Shown here: positions 1-6,053 of the stretch, piece after piece
Position numbering within the stretch: the stretch's first letter is position 1
Layout: every line of letters starts with the position of its first letter
DNA from: an uncultured Bacteroides sp.
Lineage (GTDB): Bacteria > Bacteroidota > Bacteroidia > Bacteroidales > UBA932
Direction: 5' to 3'
Assembly: GCA_945874355.1 (NCBI GenBank)
Contig: CAMCGB010000008.1
Span: 1 to 64,000, forward strand
DNA: 64,000 nt
Notes under the pieces: generated by a model
Seen by the model: the letters and a program-made list of their open reading frames with translations, nothing else
Database searches by the model: none
What the model was told of the DNA's origin: nothing
Program-made: the position numbers and the translations under genes

Positions 1-50
1 ACGCCGGCCTGTCACGCCGGAGGTCGAGGGTTCGAGCCCCTTCCGCACCG
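1..50 (+). tRNA. tRNA-Asp (GTC), 3' part only
   Basis: The window opens inside a tRNA. The anticodon arm is visible as a 5-bp stem (ccggc/gccgg) closing a 7-base loop that contains GTC at 11-13, which reads Asp codons. A T arm with the TTCGAGC loop (31-37) follows, then the 3' acceptor strand CCGCACC and discriminator G at 50. CCA is not encoded. The 5' half lies outside the window. The last 18 bases are duplicated at 259-276. Confidence 0.9.
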
Positions 51-136
51 CAGAAGTCCTGAAGAAATTCAGGACTTCTTTGTATATGTTGGGGCTCGAA
101 CCCGAGCGGCGGCAGCCGCGTGGCGGAGCGTCAGGG
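33..136 (+). repeat. 104-bp direct repeat, copy 1 (tRNA-Asp tail plus terminator)
   Basis: Positions 33-136 recur without a visible mismatch at 259-362, an offset of 226. The unit contains the last 18 bases of tRNA-Asp, the terminator hairpin, and a reverse-complement copy of the T arm (the complement of GGGTTCGAGCCCC, about 93-105). It ends with a GC-rich stretch with a small hairpin (gcggc/gccgc). Duplication of a tRNA 3' end is the mark left by tRNA-targeting integrases, but a simple tandem duplication is equally possible. Confidence 0.9.
52..83 (+). terminator. Hairpin terminator behind tRNA-Asp
   Basis: A perfect 12-bp inverted repeat (52-63 with 68-79) closes a GAAA tetraloop and is followed by a short T-rich run. 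It starts two bases after the tRNA discriminator base, as expected of an intrinsic terminator or a 3' processing hairpin for the tRNA transcript. Confidence 0.75.
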
Positions 137-258
137 TTTTTTCGAAGAAAAAGCCCAGTGGAGCCACCCGCTGGAGCTAAGCGAAAGCGGTATGCCCCTA
201 ACAGGGGCTGTCAGCGACAGCTGACTGGGGTTAGAGAGGATAGCGCAGGCAAAGCCTG
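137..258. other. Hairpin-rich spacer between the two repeat copies
   Basis: These 122 bases hold no convincing gene but are packed with inverted repeats. A 10-bp hairpin with a GAA loop lies at the left edge (134-156, overlapping the repeat by three bases). GTGG/CCAC follows, then CCCC/GGGG around TAACA, then GCTGTC/GACAGC around AGC. CGCAGGC/GCCTGCG around AAA (244-260) forms the right edge. The density suggests a structured RNA or a REP-like palindromic element. No family is recognised. Confidence 0.5.
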
Positions 259-362
259 CGAGCCCCTTCCGCACCGCAGAAGTCCTGAAGAAATTCAGGA
301 CTTCTTTGTATATGTTGGGGCTCGAACCCGAGCGGCGGCAGCCGCGTGGCGGAGCGTCAGGG
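259..362 (+). repeat. 104-bp direct repeat, copy 2
   Basis: This is the second copy of the repeat at 33-136. It carries an 18-base tRNA-Asp 3' tail without the rest of the tRNA, followed by the same terminator hairpin. It ends six bases before the stop codon of the convergent deaminase gene, so its hairpin may also stop read-through towards that gene. Confidence 0.9.
278..309 (+). terminator. Second copy of the tRNA-Asp terminator hairpin
   Basis: The same 12-bp stem with GAAA loop as at 52-79 lies at 278-305, with a short T run after it. It belongs to repeat copy 2. Confidence 0.6.
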
Positions 363-367
363 GAAAA

Positions 368-835
368 TCAATAGTTCCTGCGCTTCAGGGACTTGTACTC
401 GTTGAAGAGCTCGAGGCAGGCGTCGCGCTCAATCTGGGTCATATAGCCTTCCAGCTTGTCCCGGCCTCCGAAGATGCTGTTGAATTTGTCGTCGCGGAAG
501 CCGATGATGCCGTTGTCCTCTATCGTGCAGCCGTAATAGATTTTGTCGATATTTGCCCACATACAGGCGCACAGGCACATATGGCAAGGCTCGCCGGTAG
601 TGTAAAGGGTGCAGCCCGACAGGTCGTAGGTGCCGAGCTTCTGCCCTGCCGCGCGAATCGCCGACACCTCTCCGTGGGCCGTCGCATCATTGTTGCTAAG
701 GACCATATTGTGCTCGCTCGCAATCACTTCGCCGTCCTTGACGATGACGCTTCCAAAGGGGCCGCCGTGGTCGGCGAGAATACCCTTCCTCGCCTCCTCG
801 ATGGCCATATGCATATATTTGATGTGATCTGTCAT
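368..835 (-). CDS. Guanine-deaminase-like nucleobase deaminase
   Basis: This 155-residue protein belongs to the zinc-dependent cytidine/deoxycytidylate deaminase superfamily. It resembles small bacterial guanine deaminases (guanine to xanthine) in length and in its N-terminal GGPFGSVIV segment. The zinc and catalytic residues are His54 and Glu56 in TAHGEVSAI, plus Cys84 and Cys87 in the PCHMC motif. The usual HAE is HGE here, which is a mild deviation. It differs from TadA, whose own gene is at 28315-28761. A -7 box TATTTTTG on the minus strand at 856-863 is a likely promoter. The exact base specificity is inferred from resemblance only. Confidence 0.85.
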   Translation of the reverse strand: MTDHIKYMHMAIEEARKGILADHGGPFGSVIVKDGEVIASEHNMVLSNNDATAHGEVSAIRAAGQKLGTYDLSGCTLYTTGEPCHMCLCACMWANIDKIYYGCTIEDNGIIGFRDDKFNSIFGGRDKLEGYMTQIERDACLELFNEYKSLKRRNY

Positions 836-855
836 TGTTTTAAGCGTTAACTGTA

Positions 856-863
856 CAAAAATA
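856..863 (-). promoter_or_regulatory. -7 promoter box for the deaminase gene
   Basis: The minus strand reads TATTTTTG, matching the Bacteroidetes TAnnTTTG consensus, about 20 nt before the ATG at 835. No clear -33 TTG is seen. Confidence 0.4.
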
Positions 864-874
864 GGAAATTAATT

Positions 875-882
875 TATATTTG
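875..882 (+). promoter_or_regulatory. -7 promoter box pointing into the 890-1195 region
   Basis: TATATTTG on the plus strand matches the TAnnTTTG consensus and would start transcription near 888. The only thing directly downstream is the degenerate coding stretch at 890-1124, then pgeF. Confidence 0.35.
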
Positions 883-889
883 CAGAAAC

Positions 890-1124
890 GCTACCGGACT
901 GTGAATCGCTATTCTGTAAACTGATTGTCTGCTTTCTTTTTGTAGCGGCGGCCTCCCTGCTGAGAGGCGGGCGCTGCTCGGCAAGCCGTGGATTTCCTGG
1001 AGCACATCAGACGGACTTCTAAGCGGGAAGCTCTCGCCAGAAGTGCGGCAAAGGGAGAGTCGGAGCCCTCTACCAGGACAAGCACGGCGACTGCGGCACC
1101 ATCGAAGTCCGCTTCACCCGCTAA
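890..1124 (+). pseudogene. Possible frameshifted remnant of a small secreted protein
   Basis: This gap of about 350 bases (841-1195) has no intact gene. Three coding-like pieces lie in three different frames: a hydrophobic signal-peptide-like run (LIVCFLFVAAASLL, about 921-962), then VDFLEHIRR with a basic tail (from about 988), then a piece ending in YQDKHGDCGTIEVRFTR at a TAA (1122-1124). The last piece uses G/C at nearly every third codon position, like real genes here. Together they suggest a small exported protein broken by frameshifts, downstream of a -7 box at 875. I do not recognise a family, and chance open frames in GC-rich DNA remain possible. Confidence 0.3.
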
Positions 1125-1195
1125 CCCCCCCCTGCGGCGCCTTCCCCTGTTTTGCGAAAAATTCGTAACTTCGTACCTGTACTCATTCTGGGAAT

Positions 1196-1876
1196 ATGAA
1201 TAACGACAAACTTCTGGAATACGATATGGGTAGTGGGGTGCGCGCTTTCACCGCAGGGAGGGATGTTGAACTTCCCTGTACAGTTGTGCAGCCCCACCAG
1301 ACACACTCGACAAATGTCGCCTATGTGGACAGGCCAAACCTCACGAGGGAGGACCTGGAAGGAGTGGACGCGCTGGTGACTGACCTCACGGACGTCGCCA
1401 TAGGAGTCAGGACAGCGGACTGCATACCGGTGCTCCTGTACGATCCGGTGCACAGGGCCATAGGAGCAGCACACAGCGGATGGCGTGGCACCGTGAATAT
1501 GATTGTGAAGAAGACAGTTCTTGAGATGTGCCATCTGTTCGGAACTCGTACGGAGGACATCCGGGCCGTCATCGGTCCCGGCATCGGCTATGACAGCTTC
1601 CAGGTCGGAGATGATGTGGCACTGGTATTCAAGGAATCCGGATTTCCAATAGAGAAAATATGGTCGTTCAGGGGAGCAAGAAAGGAAGGTTCGATGGAAG
1701 GTGGTCACCACATCGACCTGAAGGAATGCGTCCGTTACTCCCTTGAGGAGTGCGGCGTGCCGCAAAAGAATATAACCGTCTCGCATATAGATACTTATAT
1801 TGACAGTAACTACTACTCAGCCCGCCGGGAGGGAATCTCCTGCGGGAGGAATATCAATGCGATAATGCTGATATGA
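1196..1876 (+). CDS. pgeF: Laccase-domain protein PgeF (peptidoglycan editing factor, YfiH family)
   Basis: This 226-residue protein is of the YfiH/multicopper-polyphenol-oxidase-like family. In Escherichia coli PgeF removes wrongly built UDP-MurNAc-L-Ser; other members act as purine nucleoside enzymes. The three metal or catalytic ligands of the family are visible: His37 in QPHQTHS, Cys76 in RTADCIPVLL and His93 in AAHSGWRGT. The GPGIG turn and the C-terminal YSARREGISCGR segment are also present. Length is near the family norm of 230-250. Its stop overlaps the start of the HD-domain gene by 4 bp (ATGA), so the two are probably translated together. Which of the two reported activities applies here cannot be told. 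Confidence 0.9.
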   Translation: MNNDKLLEYDMGSGVRAFTAGRDVELPCTVVQPHQTHSTNVAYVDRPNLTREDLEGVDALVTDLTDVAIGVRTADCIPVLLYDPVHRAIGAAHSGWRGTVNMIVKKTVLEMCHLFGTRTEDIRAVIGPGIGYDSFQVGDDVALVFKESGFPIEKIWSFRGARKEGSMEGGHHIDLKECVRYSLEECGVPQKNITVSHIDTYIDSNYYSARREGISCGRNINAIMLI

Positions 1877-2475
1877 CAAATGACAGACTCTCGCAGATAG
1901 TTGAATTCTGCAAACTCATAGACAAGGAGAAATTCGTGCAGCGCCGCACTTATCTCTCAGACGGAGAGCGTCTGGAGAACGATGCCGAGCACGCCTGGCA
2001 CATGGCCGTGATGGCTCTTCTGCTTTCCGGATATTCCAACGAAAAGGTGGATGTCCTGAAGGTGGTGAGCCTGCTTCTGGTCCATGACCTCGTGGAAATA
2101 TACGCAGGTGACACCTTTGCCTATGACGAGGAGGGGAAGAAGACCCAGAGGGAGAGGGAACTCGCTGCGGCGGATAGGCTTTACTCCCAGCTTCCCGAAG
2201 ACCTTGCCGCAAAGATGCGCGCCCTATGGGATGAGTTCGAGGAATGGGGGAGTCCCGAGTCGAAGTTCGCCCACACCCTTGACAACTTCCAGCCGCTTCT
2301 CCTGCAGCACGCTAGCGGTGGCCGTGCCTGGAGGGAGGGTGGACGCAGGCTCTCCGAGGTGCTGGAGCGCAACGCCCGCTCAGCCGAAGGCTCACAGGCT
2401 TTGTGGGAATTTGCCCGCGCGAACTTCATCCAAGCAGAAATCGACGCCGGCAACCTCATTGACGATATTGGCTGA
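1873..2475 (+). CDS. HD-domain phosphohydrolase (YfbR/HDDC2-like, HD_3 family)
   Basis: This 200-residue protein has the full HD metal site: His40 (in DAEHAWH), the His71-Asp72 pair in LLVHDLVEIYAGD, and Asp137 in AHTLDNFQ. The spacing and the long helical C-terminus match the HD_3 group, which includes YfbR-type 5'-deoxynucleotidases acting on deoxynucleoside monophosphates. The start overlaps the pgeF stop by 4 bp. Pairing with pgeF suggests a shared nucleotide clean-up role, but this is inference from position. Directly after the stop come two tandem copies of a dispersed motif (2482-2537). Confidence 0.82.
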   Translation: MTNDRLSQIVEFCKLIDKEKFVQRRTYLSDGERLENDAEHAWHMAVMALLLSGYSNEKVDVLKVVSLLLVHDLVEIYAGDTFAYDEEGKKTQRERELAAADRLYSQLPEDLAAKMRALWDEFEEWGSPESKFAHTLDNFQPLLLQHASGGRAWREGGRRLSEVLERNARSAEGSQALWEFARANFIQAEIDAGNLIDDIG

Positions 2476-2481
2476 TTGCTA

Positions 2482-2537
2482 CGCTCGGTCGAAAAGACAG
2501 GGGAAGGCTGCGCTCGGTCGAAATGACAGGAAGGCTT
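2482..2537 (+). repeat. Two tandem copies of a dispersed short motif
   Basis: Two units of about 28 bases share the core CGCTCGGTCGAAA(A/T)GACAGG followed by GGAAGGCT or GAAGGCT. Read in reverse complement the core is CCTGTCATTTCGACCGAGCG. This matches the tandem pair at 61603-61653 (CCTTGTCATTTCGAGTGAGCG) in the opposite orientation. It fills the gap between the HD-domain gene and the convergent ferritin gene. Confidence 0.75.
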
Positions 2538-2552
2538 CCCCCGTCAAAATCC

Positions 2553-3041
2553 TTACCTTGCGGCCAGCTGGCTATCGTACATAAAGAAGGCGGCCTTGTC
2601 CTCGCCTATCATCTTCAGGGCATCAATAGCGTCCTGGCAATTAGCCTCTTCCTCAATCTGCTCAGTAACATACCACTGCAGGAAAATCCCTGTAGCATAA
2701 TCCTTCTCCTCGGCAGCTATTGCACAGAGATTGTTAATCATCCCGGTAACCTTCTTCTCGTGAGCGAGAGCGTTCTCGAACATCTTCAGCGGGCAGCCGT
2801 CCCAGCAAGTGGGGAACTCGGCGATCGGAGCCAATTCCACGCGGCAAAGCTGGCTCTGCAGGTAGCCGACAAACTTGAACGCGTGCTCCATCTCCTCCTC
2901 ATACTGCTTCTTGAACCAATTTGCAACTCCCCTCAGACCGTGTGAGGATGCGTCCATAGACATTGCGAGATAAAGGTATGCTGACCACATTTCAGCATTA
3001 ATCTGGGCATTTATCGCCTCTTGCATCTTTTTGCTGATCAT
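2553..3041 (-). CDS. ftnA: Ferritin (bacterial non-haem)
   Basis: This 162-residue four-helix ferritin oxidises Fe(II) and stores it as a ferric core in a 24-subunit cytoplasmic shell. The ferroxidase residues known from E. coli FtnA are all present: Glu17, Glu50 and His53 (EEEMEHA), Glu95, then Glu127, Gln128 and Glu130 in TEQIEEE. No haem-binding Met as in bacterioferritin is obvious. It is a single gene, convergent with the HD-domain gene, with the ZIP metal transporter divergent upstream. That pair may reflect metal handling, though there is no sequence evidence of shared control. Confidence 0.95.
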   Translation of the reverse strand: MISKKMQEAINAQINAEMWSAYLYLAMSMDASSHGLRGVANWFKKQYEEEMEHAFKFVGYLQSQLCRVELAPIAEFPTCWDGCPLKMFENALAHEKKVTGMINNLCAIAAEEKDYATGIFLQWYVTEQIEEEANCQDAIDALKMIGEDKAAFFMYDSQLAAR

Positions 3042-3186
3042 AACGATACTATCTGAAGTTTCGCATTTGTCCTATTACTTGGCAATGCGAGAAAAATGCG
3101 GTTTGCGAAACTTTCAAAGGCTGCCGCACAATTATCGACACTACCCGATTCCTTGTTTTTCAAGAATGCAAAATTGGCTCTAAAAA

Positions 3187-3219
3187 TTGACAAATCAAAT
3201 GATTTTTTGCGTAATTTTG
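3187..3219 (+). promoter_or_regulatory. Promoter of the ZIP transporter
   Basis: TTG at 3187-3189 and TAATTTTG at 3212-3219 are 22 nt apart, fitting the Bacteroidetes -33/-7 arrangement. The -7 box lies inside the longest possible reading frame, which favours the ATG at 3241 as the true start. Confidence 0.65.
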
Positions 3220-3240
3220 GCCCCGGAAAACACTCAGGAA

Positions 3241-3993
3241 ATGATTCAGGTTTGGATAAGCGCGGCCGGCTTGAGCCTTGCCACCATCATAGGAGCCCTG
3301 CTGGGCTTTGTAATCAAAGCTTTGCCCCACAAATGGAACGACGCGGTGCTTGGATTCTGCGCCGGCATCATGCTCGCGGCCTCCACCATAGGCCTGATAG
3401 TACCCGCGGCAGAGTCGGCCGGAATAGGCAAATGGTGGCTCATCCTCATAGGCGTAGTCGCCGGTATGCTCTTCCTCAACCTTCTGGACTTCGTCACCCC
3501 GCACCTCCACAAAATCACCGGTCTCGACTCCGAGGAGCACAAAAACAACGCCTCCCTCAATCACGTGTTGCTCTTCGTTATGGCCATAGCGCTCCACAAA
3601 CTCCCCGAAGGCATCGCCGCCGGAGTGGGTTTCAACGCAGCAGAGAGCTCAGACGCGTGGGCCGTCACCCTCGGCATAGCCCTTCAGAACATCCCCGAAG
3701 GAATGGTCGTCATAGCGCCCCTTCTCATTGCCGGCGTCAGCAGATGGCGGACCCTTCTGATCTCACTCGCCATAGCCCTGCTGGAAGTCGTCGGAGTATG
3801 GCTGGGATACGGCATCGGCGCCATCTCGGAAGTCCTCCTGCCGGTGATGCTCGCAATGGCCGGAGGCGCCATGCTGTATGTCGTCAGCGACGAAATGATT
3901 CCGGAGACCCACTCCCACGGCTATCAGAAGATGGCCACCTATGCCCTCATCTTTGGATTTGTGACCCTGGTTTTCCTTGAGATGGCTTTCTGA
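3241..3993 (+). CDS. ZIP-family divalent metal transporter
   Basis: This 250-residue integral membrane protein has about eight hydrophobic segments. The ZIP metal-binding motifs are HKLPEG (His119 on) in the fourth transmembrane helix and LQNIPEG (Asn150, Glu153) in the fifth. The C-terminal SDEMIPETH segment is also typical. ZIP proteins import Zn(II), Fe(II) or Mn(II). The frame is open from a TTG at 3187, but a promoter overlaps that extension and the ATG at 3241 begins the usual first helix, so I chose 3241. It is convergent with tenA, with a 4-bp gap. The metal preferred cannot be told from sequence. Confidence 0.9.
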   Translation: MIQVWISAAGLSLATIIGALLGFVIKALPHKWNDAVLGFCAGIMLAASTIGLIVPAAESAGIGKWWLILIGVVAGMLFLNLLDFVTPHLHKITGLDSEEHKNNASLNHVLLFVMAIALHKLPEGIAAGVGFNAAESSDAWAVTLGIALQNIPEGMVVIAPLLIAGVSRWRTLLISLAIALLEVVGVWLGYGIGAISEVLLPVMLAMAGGAMLYVVSDEMIPETHSHGYQKMATYALIFGFVTLVFLEMAF

Positions 3994-3997
3994 TGCC

Positions 3998-4639
3998 TTA
4001 ATCCCCGTTATAGCCGTACTCCCAGAAGGCATATTCAAAACGCAAGGCTTCAAGGAACTCCTCGTCCATTTTCGCAAGCAGCTCCTCCCTCGCCCCTTCG
4101 GCCCAGCGGTCAATCATCCCGACAAGCATCTTCACGCCCGAAGTGAACTCTTCGTTGCCGTATTCAAGAATCCAGTCCTTATAAGGATTCCCTTCAAGCC
4201 TTGAACGGGAAAGAATATCCAGCCCGACCCTGTTGTAAATCCAGTTGCACGGCAGAATGGCAGCCAGCGCAAGCTCCTTCACCCCGGTGTCTATCGCCTT
4301 TTGGGTGTGGGCATTGTAGCCCAGGGTCACATCCGAAGGACTCACTTTCAAATCGATTCCGACTTTCTCTATAAGCAGCTGATGCATAGCCTTTTCGCCC
4401 TCCAGGCTGCTGCAGGCAAAAGAAGTGAAAACCTCCCTTTCTGAAGGGTCCTGGAGCAGATCGGCAAACTGGAACAGCTGCCTGCCGTACGTGCCCAGAT
4501 ACAGCTCGTCCTGGGCTATATAGCGCTCAAACTTCTGCGCGGGAAGGCTCCCCTCGGAGAGCTCTTTGATAAAGGGCAGACAGAGAATCGCCTCATATAC
4601 CGGAAGACTTTTCTTCCAAATTTCGGATGACCAGCTCAT
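3998..4639 (-). CDS. tenA: TenA/thiaminase II family protein (aminopyrimidine aminohydrolase)
   Basis: This 213-residue all-helical protein is of the TENA/THI-4 family. Family members hydrolyse aminopyrimidine breakdown products so they can re-enter thiamine synthesis. Visible family marks are YIAQDELYLGTYGRQL near residue 40, Cys131 in LAAILPCNW (the position of the catalytic Cys135 of Bacillus TenA), and the C-terminal Glu-rich FEYAFWEYGY. The frame extends 66 codons upstream, but that part covers the divergent promoter region and shows no family similarity, so the ATG at 4639 is preferred. No thiamine genes and no TPP riboswitch are recognisable next to it, so a salvage role is inferred from the family alone. 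Confidence 0.87.
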   Translation of the reverse strand: MSWSSEIWKKSLPVYEAILCLPFIKELSEGSLPAQKFERYIAQDELYLGTYGRQLFQFADLLQDPSEREVFTSFACSSLEGEKAMHQLLIEKVGIDLKVSPSDVTLGYNAHTQKAIDTGVKELALAAILPCNWIYNRVGLDILSRSRLEGNPYKDWILEYGNEEFTSGVKMLVGMIDRWAEGAREELLAKMDEEFLEALRFEYAFWEYGYNGD

Positions 4640-4684
4640 AAAATGATTTCGGTTCGAAGAAGCGAAGATAGCAAAAAAGCTCCA

Positions 4685-4718
4685 TTGAGTGAAAAGAGGC
4701 GGAAAATTGCTATCTTGC
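4685..4718 (+). promoter_or_regulatory. Promoter of the DUF2461 gene
   Basis: TTG at 4685-4687 and a TATCTTGC variant of the -7 box at 4711-4718 are separated by 23 nt. The start codon at 4734 follows 15 nt later. The box lies inside the GTG-initiated extension from 4689, which argues for the ATG at 4734. Confidence 0.45.
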
Positions 4719-4733
4719 ACGAAATTTGCCGAA

Positions 4734-5438
4734 ATGAAGTCAGTTCTGGAATTCCTGCGCGCTCTGAGCGAGCACAACGACAGGGAATGGTTCGCCGCCA
4801 ACAAGGAATGGTACCTTGACGCAGCCAACACTTTCAACAGCTTTGCCGTCTCCCTTGCCGCCGCACTTGCGGAGATTGACCCGCAGGTAGGCCGTCAGAG
4901 CCTGAAGGATATGACATACAGAATCTACCGCGACGTGCGCTTCTCGAAATACAAACAGCCCTACAAAACCCATTTCGGAGCCTTCATCTGCCGTGGCGGC
5001 AAAAAGTCCCCTTACAGCGGATACTACTTCCAGGTAGGCATTGACGGACCCGGCAACTTTGAGGGAGCCAATATGCTGGCAACGGGGAACTATTGGCTGG
5101 ATCCCCGTGCGCTGAAGGTGCTCAGGGAAGACATCTCTATGGGAGGGGGAGAGTTCGGAAAACTGGTCAAAGAATGCGACCCGTGCTTCGAGATGGAGTT
5201 CGAAGGAGCCCTGAAAAAGGTCCCTGCAGGGTTCCCGGCCGACTGCCCGGATGCAGACTATCTGAGGCTCAAACGCTACTGCGTCACCTACTGCGCCCCG
5301 GACAGCTTTATGACCTCAGAGGGCCTGCTTGAGCGCAGCGCGGAGTTGTTCCGCACCACAAAGCCTCTGCTGCACTATATCAACAGGGGCATAGAATACG
5401 CCGTTGAGGAGCAGGGCCTGGAAGAGTTCGTGTTATAG
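4734..5438 (+). CDS. DUF2461 family protein (TIGR02453)
   Basis: This 234-residue protein has the clear DUF2461 signature. Near the N-terminus is HNDREWFAANKEWY, and then YRIYRDVRFSKYKQPYKTHFG with the conserved Arg-Phe-Ser-Lys and Lys-Thr-His. A GYYFQV strand follows. The biochemical function of the family is not established. I chose the ATG at 4734 over the GTG at 4689 because a -7 box sits between them. The stop codon TAG (5436-5438) directly follows the TTA that is the stop codon of the convergent phosphatase gene, so the two coding regions overlap by 6 bp. Confidence 0.85.
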   Translation: MKSVLEFLRALSEHNDREWFAANKEWYLDAANTFNSFAVSLAAALAEIDPQVGRQSLKDMTYRIYRDVRFSKYKQPYKTHFGAFICRGGKKSPYSGYYFQVGIDGPGNFEGANMLATGNYWLDPRALKVLREDISMGGGEFGKLVKECDPCFEMEFEGALKKVPAGFPADCPDADYLRLKRYCVTYCAPDSFMTSEGLLERSAELFRTTKPLLHYINRGIEYAVEEQGLEEFVL

Positions 5439-5894
5439 AGCGCTTCCCGTGCCGTCAAGCATAGCTTCGCAGGCAGAGAGAATGTCCTGGAAAGTAGTCT
5501 CGAAATCTCCTGTGTACCAAGGGTCTGCGACATCGCGCGAGCGGCCCGTGTAGGACATCATCAGATGTATTTTCCCGTCGGGATCCTGCGGAATGATCCG
5601 TTTTATCCACCTCAGGTTCATCGCATCCATACAGATTATCCTGTCGAAGCGAGCGTAGTCCTCAGAACGCACCTGCCTTGCGCGTTTGGCGCTGTCAAAG
5701 GCCACCCCGTGCTGGCTCAGGCAGCGCTTTGCCGGAGGATAGATGCCGTTGCCCAATTCTTCAGCGGACACGGCGGCGCTTTCTATGTAGTACTCATTTT
5801 CCATCCCCCGTGCCTTCACGAGGGCTTTGAGTATGAACTCGGCCATCGGAGAACGGCAGATATTTCCGTGGCATACAAATAAAATCCGTTTCAT
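5433..5894 (-). CDS. Low-molecular-weight protein tyrosine phosphatase
   Basis: This 153-residue cytoplasmic phosphatase is of the LMW-PTP family. The phosphate loop CHGNICRS begins at nucleophile Cys8 with Arg14, and the general acid Asp124 is in the ADPWYTGDF motif, both at the usual positions. Substrates could be phosphotyrosine proteins such as exopolysaccharide kinases, but none is encoded nearby. A TATCTTTG box on the minus strand (5903-5910) ends only 8 nt before the ATG, so the transcript may be almost leaderless. The gene's 3' end overlaps that of the DUF2461 gene by 6 bp. Confidence 0.92.
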   Translation of the reverse strand: MKRILFVCHGNICRSPMAEFILKALVKARGMENEYYIESAAVSAEELGNGIYPPAKRCLSQHGVAFDSAKRARQVRSEDYARFDRIICMDAMNLRWIKRIIPQDPDGKIHLMMSYTGRSRDVADPWYTGDFETTFQDILSACEAMLDGTGSAL

Positions 5895-5902
5895 TGCGGG
5901 CG

Positions 5903-5910
5903 CAAAGATA
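5903..5910 (-). promoter_or_regulatory. -7 box immediately before the phosphatase start
   Basis: The minus strand reads TATCTTTG, with 8 nt to the ATG at 5894. If it is used, transcription would start at or within a few bases of the start codon. Confidence 0.5.
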
Positions 5911-5922
5911 GCTATTTCCCTC

Positions 5923-5952
5923 TTGACTTTTTTGGCAAAAAAGCGTATTTTG
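5923..5952 (+). promoter_or_regulatory. Promoter of the S9 peptidase gene
   Basis: TTG (5923-5925) and TATTTTG (5946-5952) are 20 nt apart, close to consensus. The leader to the ATG at 6054 is about 95 nt and GC-rich. CCGTC at 5962 can pair with GACGG at 6007 to close a folded leader; no known riboswitch is recognised. Confidence 0.55.
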
Positions 5953-6053
5953 CTCTGTTTTCCGTCGGGGCCTTGTCGTACGGCCGGGGCCGGAGGGCCT
6001 TCGGAAGACGGTGAAAGATAGTGTAAATGCCTGTAAACTAATTTATTAACGAT

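Noticed and set aside
33..362. CRISPR array
   Set aside because: There are only two copies of a 104-bp unit, with no short regular spacers and no cas genes in the window.
80..850. 256-codon plus-strand frame running through the repeat and deaminase region
   Set aside because: It crosses the tRNA-tail repeat and then runs antisense to the deaminase gene. There is no coding signal of its own.
3187..3240. Upstream start for the ZIP transporter (TTG at 3187 or ATG at 3199)
   Set aside because: A good -33/-7 promoter overlaps this stretch, so the transcript would begin after these codons.
3096..3980. 294-codon frame overlapping the ZIP transporter in another frame
   Set aside because: The translation is Arg/His/Pro-rich out-of-frame sequence, while the ZIP frame carries all family motifs.
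4640..4733. TPP riboswitch controlling tenA
   Set aside because: The 94-bp divergent gap is too short and lacks the conserved thi-box sequences.
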